Below, piece after piece: positions 25,840 to 34,512 of a stretch of DNA of 64,000 bases. The translations under genes and the position numbers were made by a program. This DNA is from Planctomycetota bacterium. GTDB taxonomy: Bacteria; Planctomycetota; UBA8742; UBA2392. Where the stretch lies: contig JACKIE010000013.1 in NCBI GenBank assembly GCA_020638635.1, forward strand, positions 1-64,000, given 5' to 3'. Under the pieces are notes generated by a model that saw nothing but the letters and a program-made list of their open reading frames with translations, had not been told where the DNA came from and made no database searches. The first letter of the stretch is position 1. Each line of letters begins with the position of its first letter.

Positions 25840-25904
25840 ACGTCGGAGGTCAGGGTACTGTCCCCGGGTTGACAGACGGTGGCGTATCCCCGGCCTCTGA
25901 CTTC
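25825..25904. repeat. Short inverted repeat around gene junction
   Basis: GAGGTCAGAGG (25825-25835) and CCTCTGACTTC (25894-25904) are inverted copies with one mismatch. They span the end of the polymerase gene and the leader of the glycosyltransferase. The role is unknown; a weak attenuator or small repeat remnant is possible. Confidence 0.4.
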
Positions 25905-25919
25905 TAATATCTGGCCACT

Positions 25920-27014
25920 ATGAAAGTCCTGCACGTCATCCCCAGCATCGCGCCGGCCCAGGGCGGGCTCAGCACCGCTGTGATCGGCACCTGCCGCGCC
26001 ATGCTGGCGGCGGGCATGGCGCCCGAAATCGCCTGCTTTGAGGGCGAGGCGGACCTGCCCGTACACCGCTTCCGGCGCGGGCTGCGCGTGCTGGGCGCCA
26101 GCCGCGAGATGCACGACTGGCTGCTGGCCCACGCCGGCGACTACCAGGTCATCGTCGCCCACGTAGTGTGGCTGAATCCGGCCCACTATGCGGCACAGGC
26201 GGCCGCGAAAGCGGGCGTGCCGTTGTATCTCGCTTCGCACGGCATGCTGGACCCGGATGCCCTGGCCCATCATCGCCTGCGCAAGCTGATCCGCTGGCAC
26301 CTCGGCGCGCGCGAGCTGGCGAGGGAGAGCACGCTGGTGTTTTCCTCAGAGGCCGACCGCGCCCGCAGCCTGTCGCACCCCGAATTGAAGTCCGCCCGCG
26401 CGGTGGTGGTGCCCAACCCCGTTGAGCCGATCGAGCCGCACGACCAACCCGGTCCGCCCCTGATCGTCTGCCTGAACCGCCTGCACCCGCGCAAGGGTGT
26501 GCGCGAATGGGTGTCCGCACTGCTCGCGCTCAAGGCCGAGGGGCTGGTGTTCCGCGCCGTGCATGCCGGCCCCGTCGAGGATGCGGCCTACGCCGCGAAC
26601 CTGATGCAGGCCGCGGCGGGGCTCGTCGAGTTCAGGGGCGTGATCGACAACGCGGCCGCCCGCGAAATGATTGCGTCAGCGCAGATCGTGGTGCACCCGG
26701 CCGTGGGCTTCGAGAATTTCGGCAACGTGATCGCGGAGGGCATGGCCGCAGGCCGCGCGGTGGTGGCCTCGCGCCGGGCGCTGGTCACGCCGGAGCTGGA
26801 GGTCGCCGGGGTCGTGCTTGGCGTCGAGCCGACGATTGATCAGCTTGCCGATGCGATGCGCCGTCTGCTCCAGGATGGTGACACCCGAGTCGAGTTGGGC
26901 CGCAAGGCGCGCGGCTATGCCGCCGAGCACTTGAGCCTGGAGGCCGTGGGCAAACGCTGGCGCGACATCCTGTTCGTTGGTGTCGGCACGAGACACGCCC
27001 ACGGTCGCGAGTAA
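25920..27014 (+). CDS. GT4 family glycosyltransferase
   Basis: The 364-residue cytoplasmic or peripheral GT-B enzyme uses nucleotide sugars in surface glycan synthesis. The N-terminal acceptor domain begins MKVLHVIPSIAPAQGGLSTA. The donor domain has LNRLHPRKGVREWVSALLAL, the characteristic HPAVGFENFGNVIAEGMAAG with its E-x7-E pattern, and VVASRRALVTPELE. It follows the polymerase by 80 bp on the same strand. The donor sugar cannot be read from sequence. Confidence 0.9.
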   Translation: MKVLHVIPSIAPAQGGLSTAVIGTCRAMLAAGMAPEIACFEGEADLPVHRFRRGLRVLGASREMHDWLLAHAGDYQVIVAHVVWLNPAHYAAQAAAKAGVPLYLASHGMLDPDALAHHRLRKLIRWHLGARELARESTLVFSSEADRARSLSHPELKSARAVVVPNPVEPIEPHDQPGPPLIVCLNRLHPRKGVREWVSALLALKAEGLVFRAVHAGPVEDAAYAANLMQAAAGLVEFRGVIDNAAAREMIASAQIVVHPAVGFENFGNVIAEGMAAGRAVVASRRALVTPELEVAGVVLGVEPTIDQLADAMRRLLQDGDTRVELGRKARGYAAEHLSLEAVGKRWRDILFVGVGTRHAHGRE

Positions 27015-27025
27015 CATCTCCAGGC

Positions 27026-28306
27026 GTGAACCCGCTTAGCGCCGAATCGATTTACGTTTTCCGGCACGCCCTGCTGCGGGATGCGGCTTACGCGATGCAA
27101 TTGCCAGGTGACCGCGCGGTACTTCACGAGCTGGCCCTGGCCCTGACCGAAGATCTGCTCGGTGGCACTCCGCCGGTCGGTCCCCGGGACGAATGGGGCG
27201 AGGAGAAATTCCAGGCGCACGCCTCGGACCCAGTCGCCCTGGAATTGGCCCGGCATGCAGGCGCGGCCGGTAACCCGCGCCTGGAACCCGTCCAGCGCCT
27301 CTATCTGCGCCGCGCCGCGGAGCATGCAGGCCGCGATCTGCGCCATGAAGACGCCGCCCGTCACTGGCAGCAGGTTGCCGCGCTCACCAACGGGACGGAG
27401 CGCGCCGAGGCACTGCGCAGGGCCGGCGAGGCGATGCTGCAATCCGGCAGCGCACGCGGAGCCGAGCCGTTGATCGCGCTCGCACTGCAGATACTCGAGA
27501 CCGGCAGCCTGCAGCAGGTAGCGGCACTCACACTGATCAGCCTGGCGCGTGCCCTGCTGCAGAACGGCCGGGTGGAGGAATCGGAGCAGGCAATCCGTCG
27601 CGCCCTGCGTCTTCACCAAGAGGCAGGCAATCGTCGAGGCGAGGGCGCGGCTTTAGGGATGATGGCCATGCTGTGCCACCAGACCGGACGCGGCGAACAG
27701 GCTCGCGAGTTGTTCCAGCGGTCGCACGCATTGTTTGCGGGTGCCGGGGATCGTCGGCTTGAGGCGGCTTTGGCCGGCAACCTGGCGGCTGTCCTGCATG
27801 AAGCCGGGCGTTCGGAGGAGGCCGAGGGGCTTTACCACGGAGCGCTGGCCATTCTGCGTGAGCTCGGAGACCGGCGCCTGGAGGGCATGCTGCTGGGAAA
27901 CCTGGCCGTCGTGTACGCAGGCACGGGTCGTATCGAGCAAGCGGAGAGAGCCTACGAGCAGGCCTTGATCATCCATCGCGAGACTGGCAATCGGCGATTT
28001 GAAGCCACCGTGCGGGGCAACCTGGGCGTGCGCTACCTGGCGACAGGGCGCCTGGAGCTGTCACGCCGCACCTTCGAGGAGGCTCTGGCCATGCTGCGTG
28101 AGAGCGGCAGCCGTCTGCTGGAAGGCGCGCATCAGTGCAGTTACGGGTTGTGCCTGCTTGCGCTGTCGGAGTACAACACCGCCCGGGAGCATTGGCGCAG
28201 GGGCGCTGCAATCCTGCGCGAGTTGGGAGACCGCGATGAACTCGAGCGGCGTGCTGCGGAGATGCGCGATGCCTGCGAGCGGTCGGGTGTCATCGCGTTT
28301 GAATAA
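27026..28306 (+). CDS. TPR protein of the ATPase-C-terminal type (paralog of 3343-4521)
   Basis: The 426-residue protein has a GTG start 11 bp after the glycosyltransferase stop. Its opening (YVFRHALLRDAAYAMQLPGD, then RAVLHELALAL) matches the gene at 3343-4521 and the segment that normally links AAA ATPase domains to TPRs in large signalling proteins. At least six TPR units follow with the motif 'LGDRRLEGMLLGNLAVVYAG' and near copies. The ATPase itself is absent. Close spacing suggests cotranscription with the polysaccharide genes, but a functional tie is not shown. Confidence 0.8.
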   Translation: MNPLSAESIYVFRHALLRDAAYAMQLPGDRAVLHELALALTEDLLGGTPPVGPRDEWGEEKFQAHASDPVALELARHAGAAGNPRLEPVQRLYLRRAAEHAGRDLRHEDAARHWQQVAALTNGTERAEALRRAGEAMLQSGSARGAEPLIALALQILETGSLQQVAALTLISLARALLQNGRVEESEQAIRRALRLHQEAGNRRGEGAALGMMAMLCHQTGRGEQARELFQRSHALFAGAGDRRLEAALAGNLAAVLHEAGRSEEAEGLYHGALAILRELGDRRLEGMLLGNLAVVYAGTGRIEQAERAYEQALIIHRETGNRRFEATVRGNLGVRYLATGRLELSRRTFEEALAMLRESGSRLLEGAHQCSYGLCLLALSEYNTAREHWRRGAAILRELGDRDELERRAAEMRDACERSGVIAFE

Positions 28307-28400
28307 AGCCGCCAGTTATCCCCAGCGCAACAAACCCTTATCAAGCAGGGGTCGAAACTTATAGTGAAGGTTTCACCTACACGTCGCGGGGAAGCGCTGC

Positions 28401-29333
28401 ATGAGCAACGAGCTGGCACCGGAAGGACCGGAACTTGTCCCGGAAGGCATGGGCTTTGACGAGGAGGCAGGCAGCGAAGACGCCTCCCACCTGCTGCCGC
28501 CGATCCGTGAGCTGCCGCAAGATCGCGAGTACCTGCCCGGCGCCTTCTACAGCATCCAGGCCGCCAACGGCACGCCCGCCAACCCGCCCCAGCAGTTGGG
28601 CGAAATCCTCGGACAGGGCCTGTTCCAGAGCCTGACCGACGTCCACCTGTTCGGTCGCAACGCCGACTCCGAGCCCTGGCTCGAAGTCGGCCCCATGACA
28701 CCCGAGCCGGTGCAGGTATTGGTCAGCCAGGAGCTGCTGCCCGCCACCGGCGAGCCCCTCGCACAGGACGACCTGGAGATGTTCGAAATGGTCGCCGGCC
28801 GCGTCGCCAAGACGCTCAAGCGCGAGAAGCAGCCTCCAAAGGAGGATGCCGCCAAGGCGGCAGCGCGCAGCGCCCAGCTGGCGGGCCTGAAGGGCAAGCT
28901 GAACGACAGCTTCGGCCTGGCGCTGGCGGGCAGTTTCAAGCTGGCGGATGTAACGGACTGCTGCCTGTGCCTGGGCATGAAGCGCGTGGGGGACGGCTTT
29001 GCCTGGTTTGGCGGCAAGGCGACGGGTGACCCGATCTTTCTTGTGACGGTAGCCGGTGCCAAGCTGACACCCGGCGCCCAGGGGGCGACAAAGAAGATCA
29101 ACTTCAACTATAAGGTTGCCGCTGTCACACAACCCCGCAAGGTGCTGGAGCGCATCTTCGCCTGCACCTACTACTTCCACAAACGCCTGGGTGGCACGGT
29201 AACCTTGGATGACGGCAGCGTTCCCGGCGACGGCGTGGCCCGCGGCGAACACCCGCGCCTGGAAGCAGCGATCAAGAAGGTCGAATCCGCCGGCCTGCGC
29301 CCCGGCCACGTGGTGACCAAGCGCCTGGCCTGA
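28401..29333 (+). CDS. Hypothetical cytoplasmic protein
   Basis: The 310-residue protein has an acidic N-terminus (MSNELAPEGPELVPEGMGFD) and two globular parts: residues 35-130 with LPGAFYSIQAANGTP, and residues 160-310 with GSFKLADVTDCCLCLGMKRV and LERIFACTYYFHKRLGGTVT. There is no signal peptide or membrane segment, and no family is recognised. GGGGAAG before the ATG supports the start. Its 3' end faces the HMA-like gene on the other strand, 36 bp away. Confidence 0.7.
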   Translation: MSNELAPEGPELVPEGMGFDEEAGSEDASHLLPPIRELPQDREYLPGAFYSIQAANGTPANPPQQLGEILGQGLFQSLTDVHLFGRNADSEPWLEVGPMTPEPVQVLVSQELLPATGEPLAQDDLEMFEMVAGRVAKTLKREKQPPKEDAAKAAARSAQLAGLKGKLNDSFGLALAGSFKLADVTDCCLCLGMKRVGDGFAWFGGKATGDPIFLVTVAGAKLTPGAQGATKKINFNYKVAAVTQPRKVLERIFACTYYFHKRLGGTVTLDDGSVPGDGVARGEHPRLEAAIKKVESAGLRPGHVVTKRLA

Positions 29334-29369
29334 ACCAGGTTTCAGGTGCCGGGCTGCCGACCGCGCCGT

Positions 29370-29732
29370 CTAACCTTGTTTCTTCTCTTCGGGCTCGGCC
29401 AAGGTCTTAAATTTCATGCCGGCTTCCTTGACCAGCTTCTGAACTTCCTTGGGGTCCAACTCGGTCTTGCCATCCATGGTGAGGGTGATCAAACCCTTTT
29501 CGCCCACCCTGGCACCGTCCACGCCCTTGATTTTCAGCAGTTTCAGCGCGAGCCGGGTGGCGTCGTCGGTCCAGTCTTCTTCGCTGTACTCGACGGTCAG
29601 CACCTTCTGCGGCAGCAGTTGCACTTTGGGTCCCACCGGGACCGGGCGGGGCATTCAGCCCTCTCAGGCATAGCCGGGCTGGGCCGCAAGGGCCGTCAGG
29701 ATCAGCAGAAGTGCGGGAACAAACAGACGCAT
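29370..29732 (-). CDS. Small exported protein with two in-frame TGA codons after the signal peptide (possible selenoprotein or pseudogene)
   Basis: The ATG at 29732 encodes a signal peptide, MRLFVPALLLILTALAAQPG then YA. TGA (29664-29666), GAG GGC and a second TGA (29655-29657) follow. The same frame then continues for 94 residues to the stop at 29370. The C-terminal part (KVLTVEYSEEDWTDDATRLA, LKIKGVDGARVGEKGLITLT) resembles the beta-alpha-beta fold of heavy-metal-associated domains without the CxxC. A hairpin GGTCCC-GGT-GGGACC at 29629-29643 starts exactly 11 nt after the second TGA. Read as selenocysteine the codons give a U-x-x-U motif right after the cleavage site. Alternatively an ATG at 29654, with GAGAGG upstream, could start a shorter cytoplasmic protein by reinitiation. 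The pattern matches the gene at 9884. Confidence 0.55.
29629..29643 (-). promoter_or_regulatory. SECIS-like hairpin 11 nt after in-frame TGA
   Basis: On the reverse strand a 6-bp stem GGTCCC/GGGACC with a GGT loop begins 11 nt after the second in-frame TGA, the spacing of the minimal bacterial SECIS, and GGU is the loop sequence expected there. It is a short stem in GC-rich DNA, so on its own it would not be convincing. The same spacing at 9979-9997 strengthens it. Confidence 0.4.
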
Positions 29733-29877
29733 GAGACTCTCCGTTCAGCAACAAATCTTTGACGCGAGTCCCATTCATCGGGTTCCCGTCGTTGCGCACT
29801 CATGCCTGTCTTGCCTAGAATCGGCCCTTTGACGGTTTGGACGACGCTTCGTGATTCGAGTGACTCTGGCGGGATGA

Positions 29878-32004
29878 ATGGCGCCTTCGGATGTAACCGC
29901 GCAATCCTTTTCCAGCCGTAAGGTTTGCCTGGCCCGCGCCCGCGAGCATCTGGCAAATCGCGCCTATCGGTCCGCGCGCCAGACCCTCGAGCGCGGCCTG
30001 CAACAGTGGCCCGATCTGTCCTTTGACCACGAGTACCTGACCGTGCTCGGCCACATCGCCTGGCGCCAGGGTTGTTACCGCGAATCGCGCGGGCTGCTGA
30101 ACCGTGCGGTGGCCAATCCCGATTGCCACGTGGAGGCGCGCTTCCTGTTGGGGCGCGCGTTGCTTGATTCCGGCCGGATCGAGCACGCTATCCGCGTGCT
30201 GGACGAAATCCTGCATGATGAAGAGGGCCTGGTACCCTACCGTGTGCATGCGGGCGGAGCGCTCAGCGTCGCCTATTCGGCGCTGGGGCTTAACAAGGGC
30301 AGCCAGGACGCCCTGGAGGAAGCCGCGAAGTTCGGCCTGATCAGCGCGCAGTTGCTGGCCGACGAAGGATATCGGCTGATGCGCGTCGGCGCATACCCTG
30401 AGGCCGAGGTGCAACTGGCCAAGGGCCTGCAGGTGGACAGCACCTGTGAAGACGCCTTCTTCAGGCTGTGCAATACGCTGTACATCCAGGAAAAGACCGA
30501 GCCGGCCATGGAGGTGCTGGCCTACGGCATTGAGCAGTCGCCCGAGTTCGTACCCTTTTACAAGCTGATGGCCGAGTTGTACTCGACCCGCGGCCAGTAC
30601 AAAGAGGCAGGTGCATTCCTGCGTCGCGCCCTTGAGCTGGTTCCGGAGGCTGACGACGCGGCGGACACGCGCTTCGCGATGGCAATGGCGCTGCAGCGGG
30701 CCGGGCGCATCGAGGCCGCGATCATGGCCTATCGAGAGCTGCTGCAGCAGAGCCCGCGTACGCCGCTGCGGCGAGACGCCGAGCTGAGACTGGCGGCGCT
30801 GGAGCGGCGCAAGGCCGACGCCCGCAGCGCCCGGCTGGCCAACTTTCCGCGCAAGCTGCAGAAACGCGCCTACTGCGCGCCGAACACGTTGGCAAACGTG
30901 CTGACTTTCGTGGGTGTTCGCAGCACCCAGGACGAAGTCGCCGCACGGGTCTTCCGCGGCGCTTCGACCCATTGGCCCGAGATGTTCGACTACCTGCGCG
31001 AGGTCCCGGACATCGCGTTCCGTGGCTTTTTCGGCAGTCTCGATCTGCTCAAGCGCTGCATCGAAAACAGCGTCCCCGTCATCACCACCGAGTACTACGG
31101 CCTTGCGGGACACGCCATCGCGGTCATCGGCTACGATGACGTCGGCGAGCTGGTGATCGCCCAGGACCCCCGGTTTATCGAGCCCGTGGAGATCCCCTAC
31201 GCGCAGTTCGAAAAAGCCTGGCTTCATGACGACGGGCTCTGCATCGCCGTCGCCTCGGCTGAGAACCGCAAGCGCCTCCCGGGCCAGAGCGGCGACGAGG
31301 AACGCCTGGTTCGTGAATTCCTAGACTTGCTGCGCAAGCGCAACGAGCGTGACCACGAGGTCTCCGTGCGCGCGGCCGCCGACCTGGCTGAGCAGGCCCC
31401 GGAAAAGCAGGCTCCGCAGCGCATCATGGCCGAGCTGGCCCTGGAAGGCCGTTCCGCAGAGGGCTTGAAGCACCTGTGCCGAGAAGCGCTGAAGCGCTGG
31501 CCCGACAGCTTCTGGGCCACCCGGCACCTGGGGGACGCCCTGCAGATGAGCGGCGACGAAGCAGGCGCCATGGACCAGTACATCAAGGCCCGCCACCTCG
31601 ACCGCCGTGACCACTTCCTCGCGTACACCATGGGCGAGTTGCTGATTTCCCGGGGCCAGCGTCGCACCGGCCGCGGCTACCTGCTTGCCGCCCTGCGCGA
31701 GGATCCGCGCTTCCACAAGGCGCGCTTGCGCCTGGCGGAGGACCTGCTGGAATCGGGCGACAAAGAGGCGGCCCGGCTGCACGCGCGGCTGCTGATCGAG
31801 TTCGACCCGGACAACGGCCCCGCGCGCGAGCTGTTGGCGCGCATCACCGGCAACACCGTGGTGCGCAACCTGGCCGAGGGGGCCAGGAAGGTGGCCGAGG
31901 AAGTCGCCCGTGTGCAGGACCAGTCCGAGGCCAAGCAGGCCGCCAAGAAGAACCCCCCGCCGCCGGAAGAAGAAGATCTCGAGATCGAACTCGAAGACCT
32001 GTAG
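29878..32004 (+). CDS. TPR protein with embedded C39-like cysteine peptidase domain
   Basis: The 708-residue protein has TPR-like repeats in residues 15-310, a papain-like domain of the C39 type in residues 325-450, and further TPRs in residues 460-640 before an acidic tail. The protease domain shows the catalytic cysteine in KRAYCAPNTLANVLTFVG, the histidine in GLAGHAIAVIGYDD and the aspartate in VIAQDPRF. C39-like domains cleave leader peptides after double glycine or act on cell-surface substrates. No ABC transporter is fused and no signal peptide is seen, so the substrate and location are open. It is divergent from the HMA-like gene. Confidence 0.78.
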   Translation: MAPSDVTAQSFSSRKVCLARAREHLANRAYRSARQTLERGLQQWPDLSFDHEYLTVLGHIAWRQGCYRESRGLLNRAVANPDCHVEARFLLGRALLDSGRIEHAIRVLDEILHDEEGLVPYRVHAGGALSVAYSALGLNKGSQDALEEAAKFGLISAQLLADEGYRLMRVGAYPEAEVQLAKGLQVDSTCEDAFFRLCNTLYIQEKTEPAMEVLAYGIEQSPEFVPFYKLMAELYSTRGQYKEAGAFLRRALELVPEADDAADTRFAMAMALQRAGRIEAAIMAYRELLQQSPRTPLRRDAELRLAALERRKADARSARLANFPRKLQKRAYCAPNTLANVLTFVGVRSTQDEVAARVFRGASTHWPEMFDYLREVPDIAFRGFFGSLDLLKRCIENSVPVITTEYYGLAGHAIAVIGYDDVGELVIAQDPRFIEPVEIPYAQFEKAWLHDDGLCIAVASAENRKRLPGQSGDEERLVREFLDLLRKRNERDHEVSVRAAADLAEQAPEKQAPQRIMAELALEGRSAEGLKHLCREALKRWPDSFWATRHLGDALQMSGDEAGAMDQYIKARHLDRRDHFLAYTMGELLISRGQRRTGRGYLLAALREDPRFHKARLRLAEDLLESGDKEAARLHARLLIEFDPDNGPARELLARITGNTVVRNLAEGARKVAEEVARVQDQSEAKQAAKKNPPPPEEEDLEIELEDL

Positions 32005-32152
32005 GCATGGAACAGGAGCCGCAAGCGCCAGCGCGCGGCCGTGTCAGGATGCTGCCCCCGACCCCGGATCCGACGTCCGTCACATTATCATCCGCAGAAT
32101 AACCCCGGATTTCTTTCGGTATGTCAGTCAATCCGAATTAGGATACCGCCCC

Positions 32153-32174
32153 GGCTGTGGGATGCTCCACAGCC
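32153..32174 (+). promoter_or_regulatory. Leader hairpin before 32199
   Basis: GGCTGTGG-GATGCT-CCACAGCC forms an 8-bp perfect stem that ends 24 bp before the start codon. It could affect translation initiation or be part of an operator. No T-run follows, so it is not a terminator. Confidence 0.4.
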
Positions 32175-32198
32175 ACTTTGATTGTGGGGACGGGAAGG

Positions 32199-32666
32199 AT
32201 GATGATCGCAGTGGCAACTATCATTTCGGGCGGACAGACCGGCGCTGATCGTGGCGCACTTGACGCAGCTATCGAGCTTGGAATTCCCCACGGGGGCACC
32301 TGCCCCAAGGGGCGAATCGCCGAGGACGGCACCATCCCAGCCAAGTACCAGCTCAAGGAATCCAACAGCAAAGATTCACCCGAACGCACCGAAACCAACG
32401 TCGCAAAGGCTGATGGCACCTTGATTTGCACCTTCGGGCGCCTCACTGGCGGCAGCAAGCTGACGGCCGAGTTCGCCCGCCGCCACAACAAGCCTTACCT
32501 GCACCTCGACCTCAACGCCGAAGCCACCGATTACGCCGTGAAGTGCGTACGCGCCTGGCTCGCGGAGCAGGACATCAAGGTGCTGAACGTCGCCGGCGGA
32601 CGCGAAAGCGAATCAGCCGGCCTGCAAGGCGCGGTGAAGGACCTGCTCACCCGCGTGTTCCGCTAG
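32199..32666 (+). CDS. Rossmann-fold nucleotide/cofactor-binding protein (MoCo-carrier-like)
   Basis: The 155-residue protein carries VATIISGGQTGADRGALDAA and PHGGTCPKGRIAEDGTIPA, the signature of the family annotated as putative molybdenum carrier, related to lysine-decarboxylase-like Rossmann proteins. The later segment TFGRLTGGSKLTAEFARRHN fits the same fold. It probably binds a nucleotide-containing cofactor in the cytoplasm. GGGAAGG precedes the double ATG at 32199. It stands alone, with no molybdenum cofactor biosynthesis genes adjacent. Confidence 0.8.
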   Translation: MMIAVATIISGGQTGADRGALDAAIELGIPHGGTCPKGRIAEDGTIPAKYQLKESNSKDSPERTETNVAKADGTLICTFGRLTGGSKLTAEFARRHNKPYLHLDLNAEATDYAVKCVRAWLAEQDIKVLNVAGGRESESAGLQGAVKDLLTRVFR

Positions 32667-32766
32667 CGCTTTCCCACAACCTGATGCATTGGATGGGACA
32701 CATGGAAACATGGGTCCCATCTGTCCTATTGGTCCCGTGGCACTAGACTGCCGCCGGAGGCTGACA

Positions 32767-34467
32767 ATGAGCGACGACAAACGCGTGAAGGGATTCGCCG
32801 GCGACAGCTTCGGTTTCGGGCCCAGCGACCACCCGGAAGTGCGCGCCCTGCCCTTCCGCATCATGGCGGTCGGCAACTTCTGCGGCGTCAACCGCAGCGA
32901 AGCCCGCAACCCGGCCGTGATTGACGCCTACGATGTCGACAAGGTGCTGAGCCGGCTCGCCCCGCGGGCGCTGTTCGAGGTGGCGAATGAGCTGGGTTCG
33001 GGCAAGACCATCGAGATCGACTTCACGCCCCAGTCGCTGAAAGACTTCGAACCCGCCGCCATGGCCGCGCGCATCAAGGCGCTGGCGCCGGTAGCCGACT
33101 TTATCGCGCGCGCCAAGGGGCTGGCCGACGGCACGCTGAAGCCAGCCGAGTTCAAGCGCGACCTGGCGCCGATCCAGGCCGTGCCCGCGTTGCGCGACGC
33201 GCTGGATGCGGTACTGGACAAAGTTGGAGGTGCCCCGGCTTCGGCCTCCACCTCGGACAGCAGCGCCACCGGCGATAAGGACGTAGACGCCATCTTCAAC
33301 ATGGTCGAGCAGAAGAAGCCGGTCGGTGGCTCGGCAATCGACAGCTTCGCGGCCGGCCTCGGCGGCGGCGGGCAGAAGGGTATTGATGTGGGCGACGCTG
33401 TCAACCTCGCCCAGAAGGTGCTCGAGAAACAGCTGCGCCCGGTGCTGGAACACCCACAAGTGCGCGAGCAGGAGCGCAACTGGCGCGGCCTCAGCCTGCT
33501 GTGCAAACGCGGCAAGGGCGCACAGATCGAGGTGTTCGACGGCGACTTCGACGCCTGGCAGGAGCGCGTGCAGCAGCGCGAGTACGCCGGCGCCAGCGAA
33601 GCGCCGCTCAGCCTGGTGGTGCTGTGCGACGAGATCGAAAACTCGCCCGCGGGCCTGGAGCAGCTTCAGCAGTGGGGCGAGGCGGGCGGCGAGATCCAGT
33701 GCCCGGTTGTGTTTGACGCAGGCACGCTGGTCGGTGAAAGCGCCAGCGCGCTGGCCAAACGCGACCACCCGGCCGGGCTGTTCGACGACGCGCGCTTCGA
33801 CAAGTGGCGCGCCCTGCGCGAGAAGAACGAATCCCGCTGGCTGTGCGCGGCGATCAATCCGTTCGTGCTGCGCCCGGCTTACACGCGCAAGAAACACGGC
33901 GCCGAAGCGCCCGAGCTGTACGGCTCGCCGGCGTGGCTTGTGGCGGCCGCGGTGGCGGGCAGCATGCGCACCACCGGCTGGCCGGCCTCGCACACCGGCG
34001 CGCAGGCCGGCGAGGTCGAGCAGCTGCCTATCGTCGCGCACGAAGACGGCGCGGAGTACCCGCTTGAGACCACGCTCAGCGACCGCGCGCTGAAAGACCT
34101 GGTGAAGGCCGGCTTCACGCCCCTGATGTGCCAGCCCAACAACGACAGCGCCTGGGTGATGCTTGCGCCCACGGTGCACAAGCCCAGCAAGGCCGAAGAG
34201 GAAGGCAAGCTCGGCACCCTGGCGTACCAACTGCTGGCGGCGCGCATCGGCGAGATGCTGATGCGCAACAAGGCCAAGCTGGTGGTGGCAGGCGACCTGC
34301 AGGCCAGCGCCGAGAACTGCGCGAAGTTCCTGTCGGGACTGCTGGCCGACAGCGGCCCCGGCGCGAACATCAACATCGGCGCCCAGGGCCAGACCCTGGT
34401 GCTGAACATCCGCACCGGCAGAGAGCTGCTGGGCGGTGTGGAGTTGCAGCTCGGCATCAACGTGTAG
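32767..34467 (+). CDS. tssBC: TssB-TssC fusion (contractile sheath protein, orphan)
   Basis: One 566-residue reading frame holds both subunits of the type VI secretion contractile sheath. Residues 15-150 match TssB (ALPFRIMAVGNFCGVN, then FTPQSLKDFEPAAMAARIKA). A flexible Gly/Ser/Asp-rich linker follows (about 155-210). Residues 215-566 match TssC, starting with LEKQLRPVLEHPQVREQERN WRGL and continuing with SRWLCAAINPFVLRPAY, a LYGSPAWLVAAAVAGSM segment, KAGFTPLMCQ and a C-terminal beta segment (NIRTGRELLGGVELQLGI). In standard systems these are two genes. No other Tss genes (TssE, Hcp, VgrG, TssK, ClpV) are visible within the window. GGAGG precedes the ATG. Confidence 0.88.
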   Translation: MSDDKRVKGFAGDSFGFGPSDHPEVRALPFRIMAVGNFCGVNRSEARNPAVIDAYDVDKVLSRLAPRALFEVANELGSGKTIEIDFTPQSLKDFEPAAMAARIKALAPVADFIARAKGLADGTLKPAEFKRDLAPIQAVPALRDALDAVLDKVGGAPASASTSDSSATGDKDVDAIFNMVEQKKPVGGSAIDSFAAGLGGGGQKGIDVGDAVNLAQKVLEKQLRPVLEHPQVREQERNWRGLSLLCKRGKGAQIEVFDGDFDAWQERVQQREYAGASEAPLSLVVLCDEIENSPAGLEQLQQWGEAGGEIQCPVVFDAGTLVGESASALAKRDHPAGLFDDARFDKWRALREKNESRWLCAAINPFVLRPAYTRKKHGAEAPELYGSPAWLVAAAVAGSMRTTGWPASHTGAQAGEVEQLPIVAHEDGAEYPLETTLSDRALKDLVKAGFTPLMCQPNNDSAWVMLAPTVHKPSKAEEEGKLGTLAYQLLAARIGEMLMRNKAKLVVAGDLQASAENCAKFLSGLLADSGPGANINIGAQGQTLVLNIRTGRELLGGVELQLGINV

Positions 34468-34512
34468 CGCCCGGCGCTCGCCACGACAGCACCGTGGCGC
34501 TACTATCCACTT

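Noticed and set aside
32767..34467. Complete type VI secretion cluster
   Set aside because: Only the fused sheath subunits are present. The genes on both sides have other functions.
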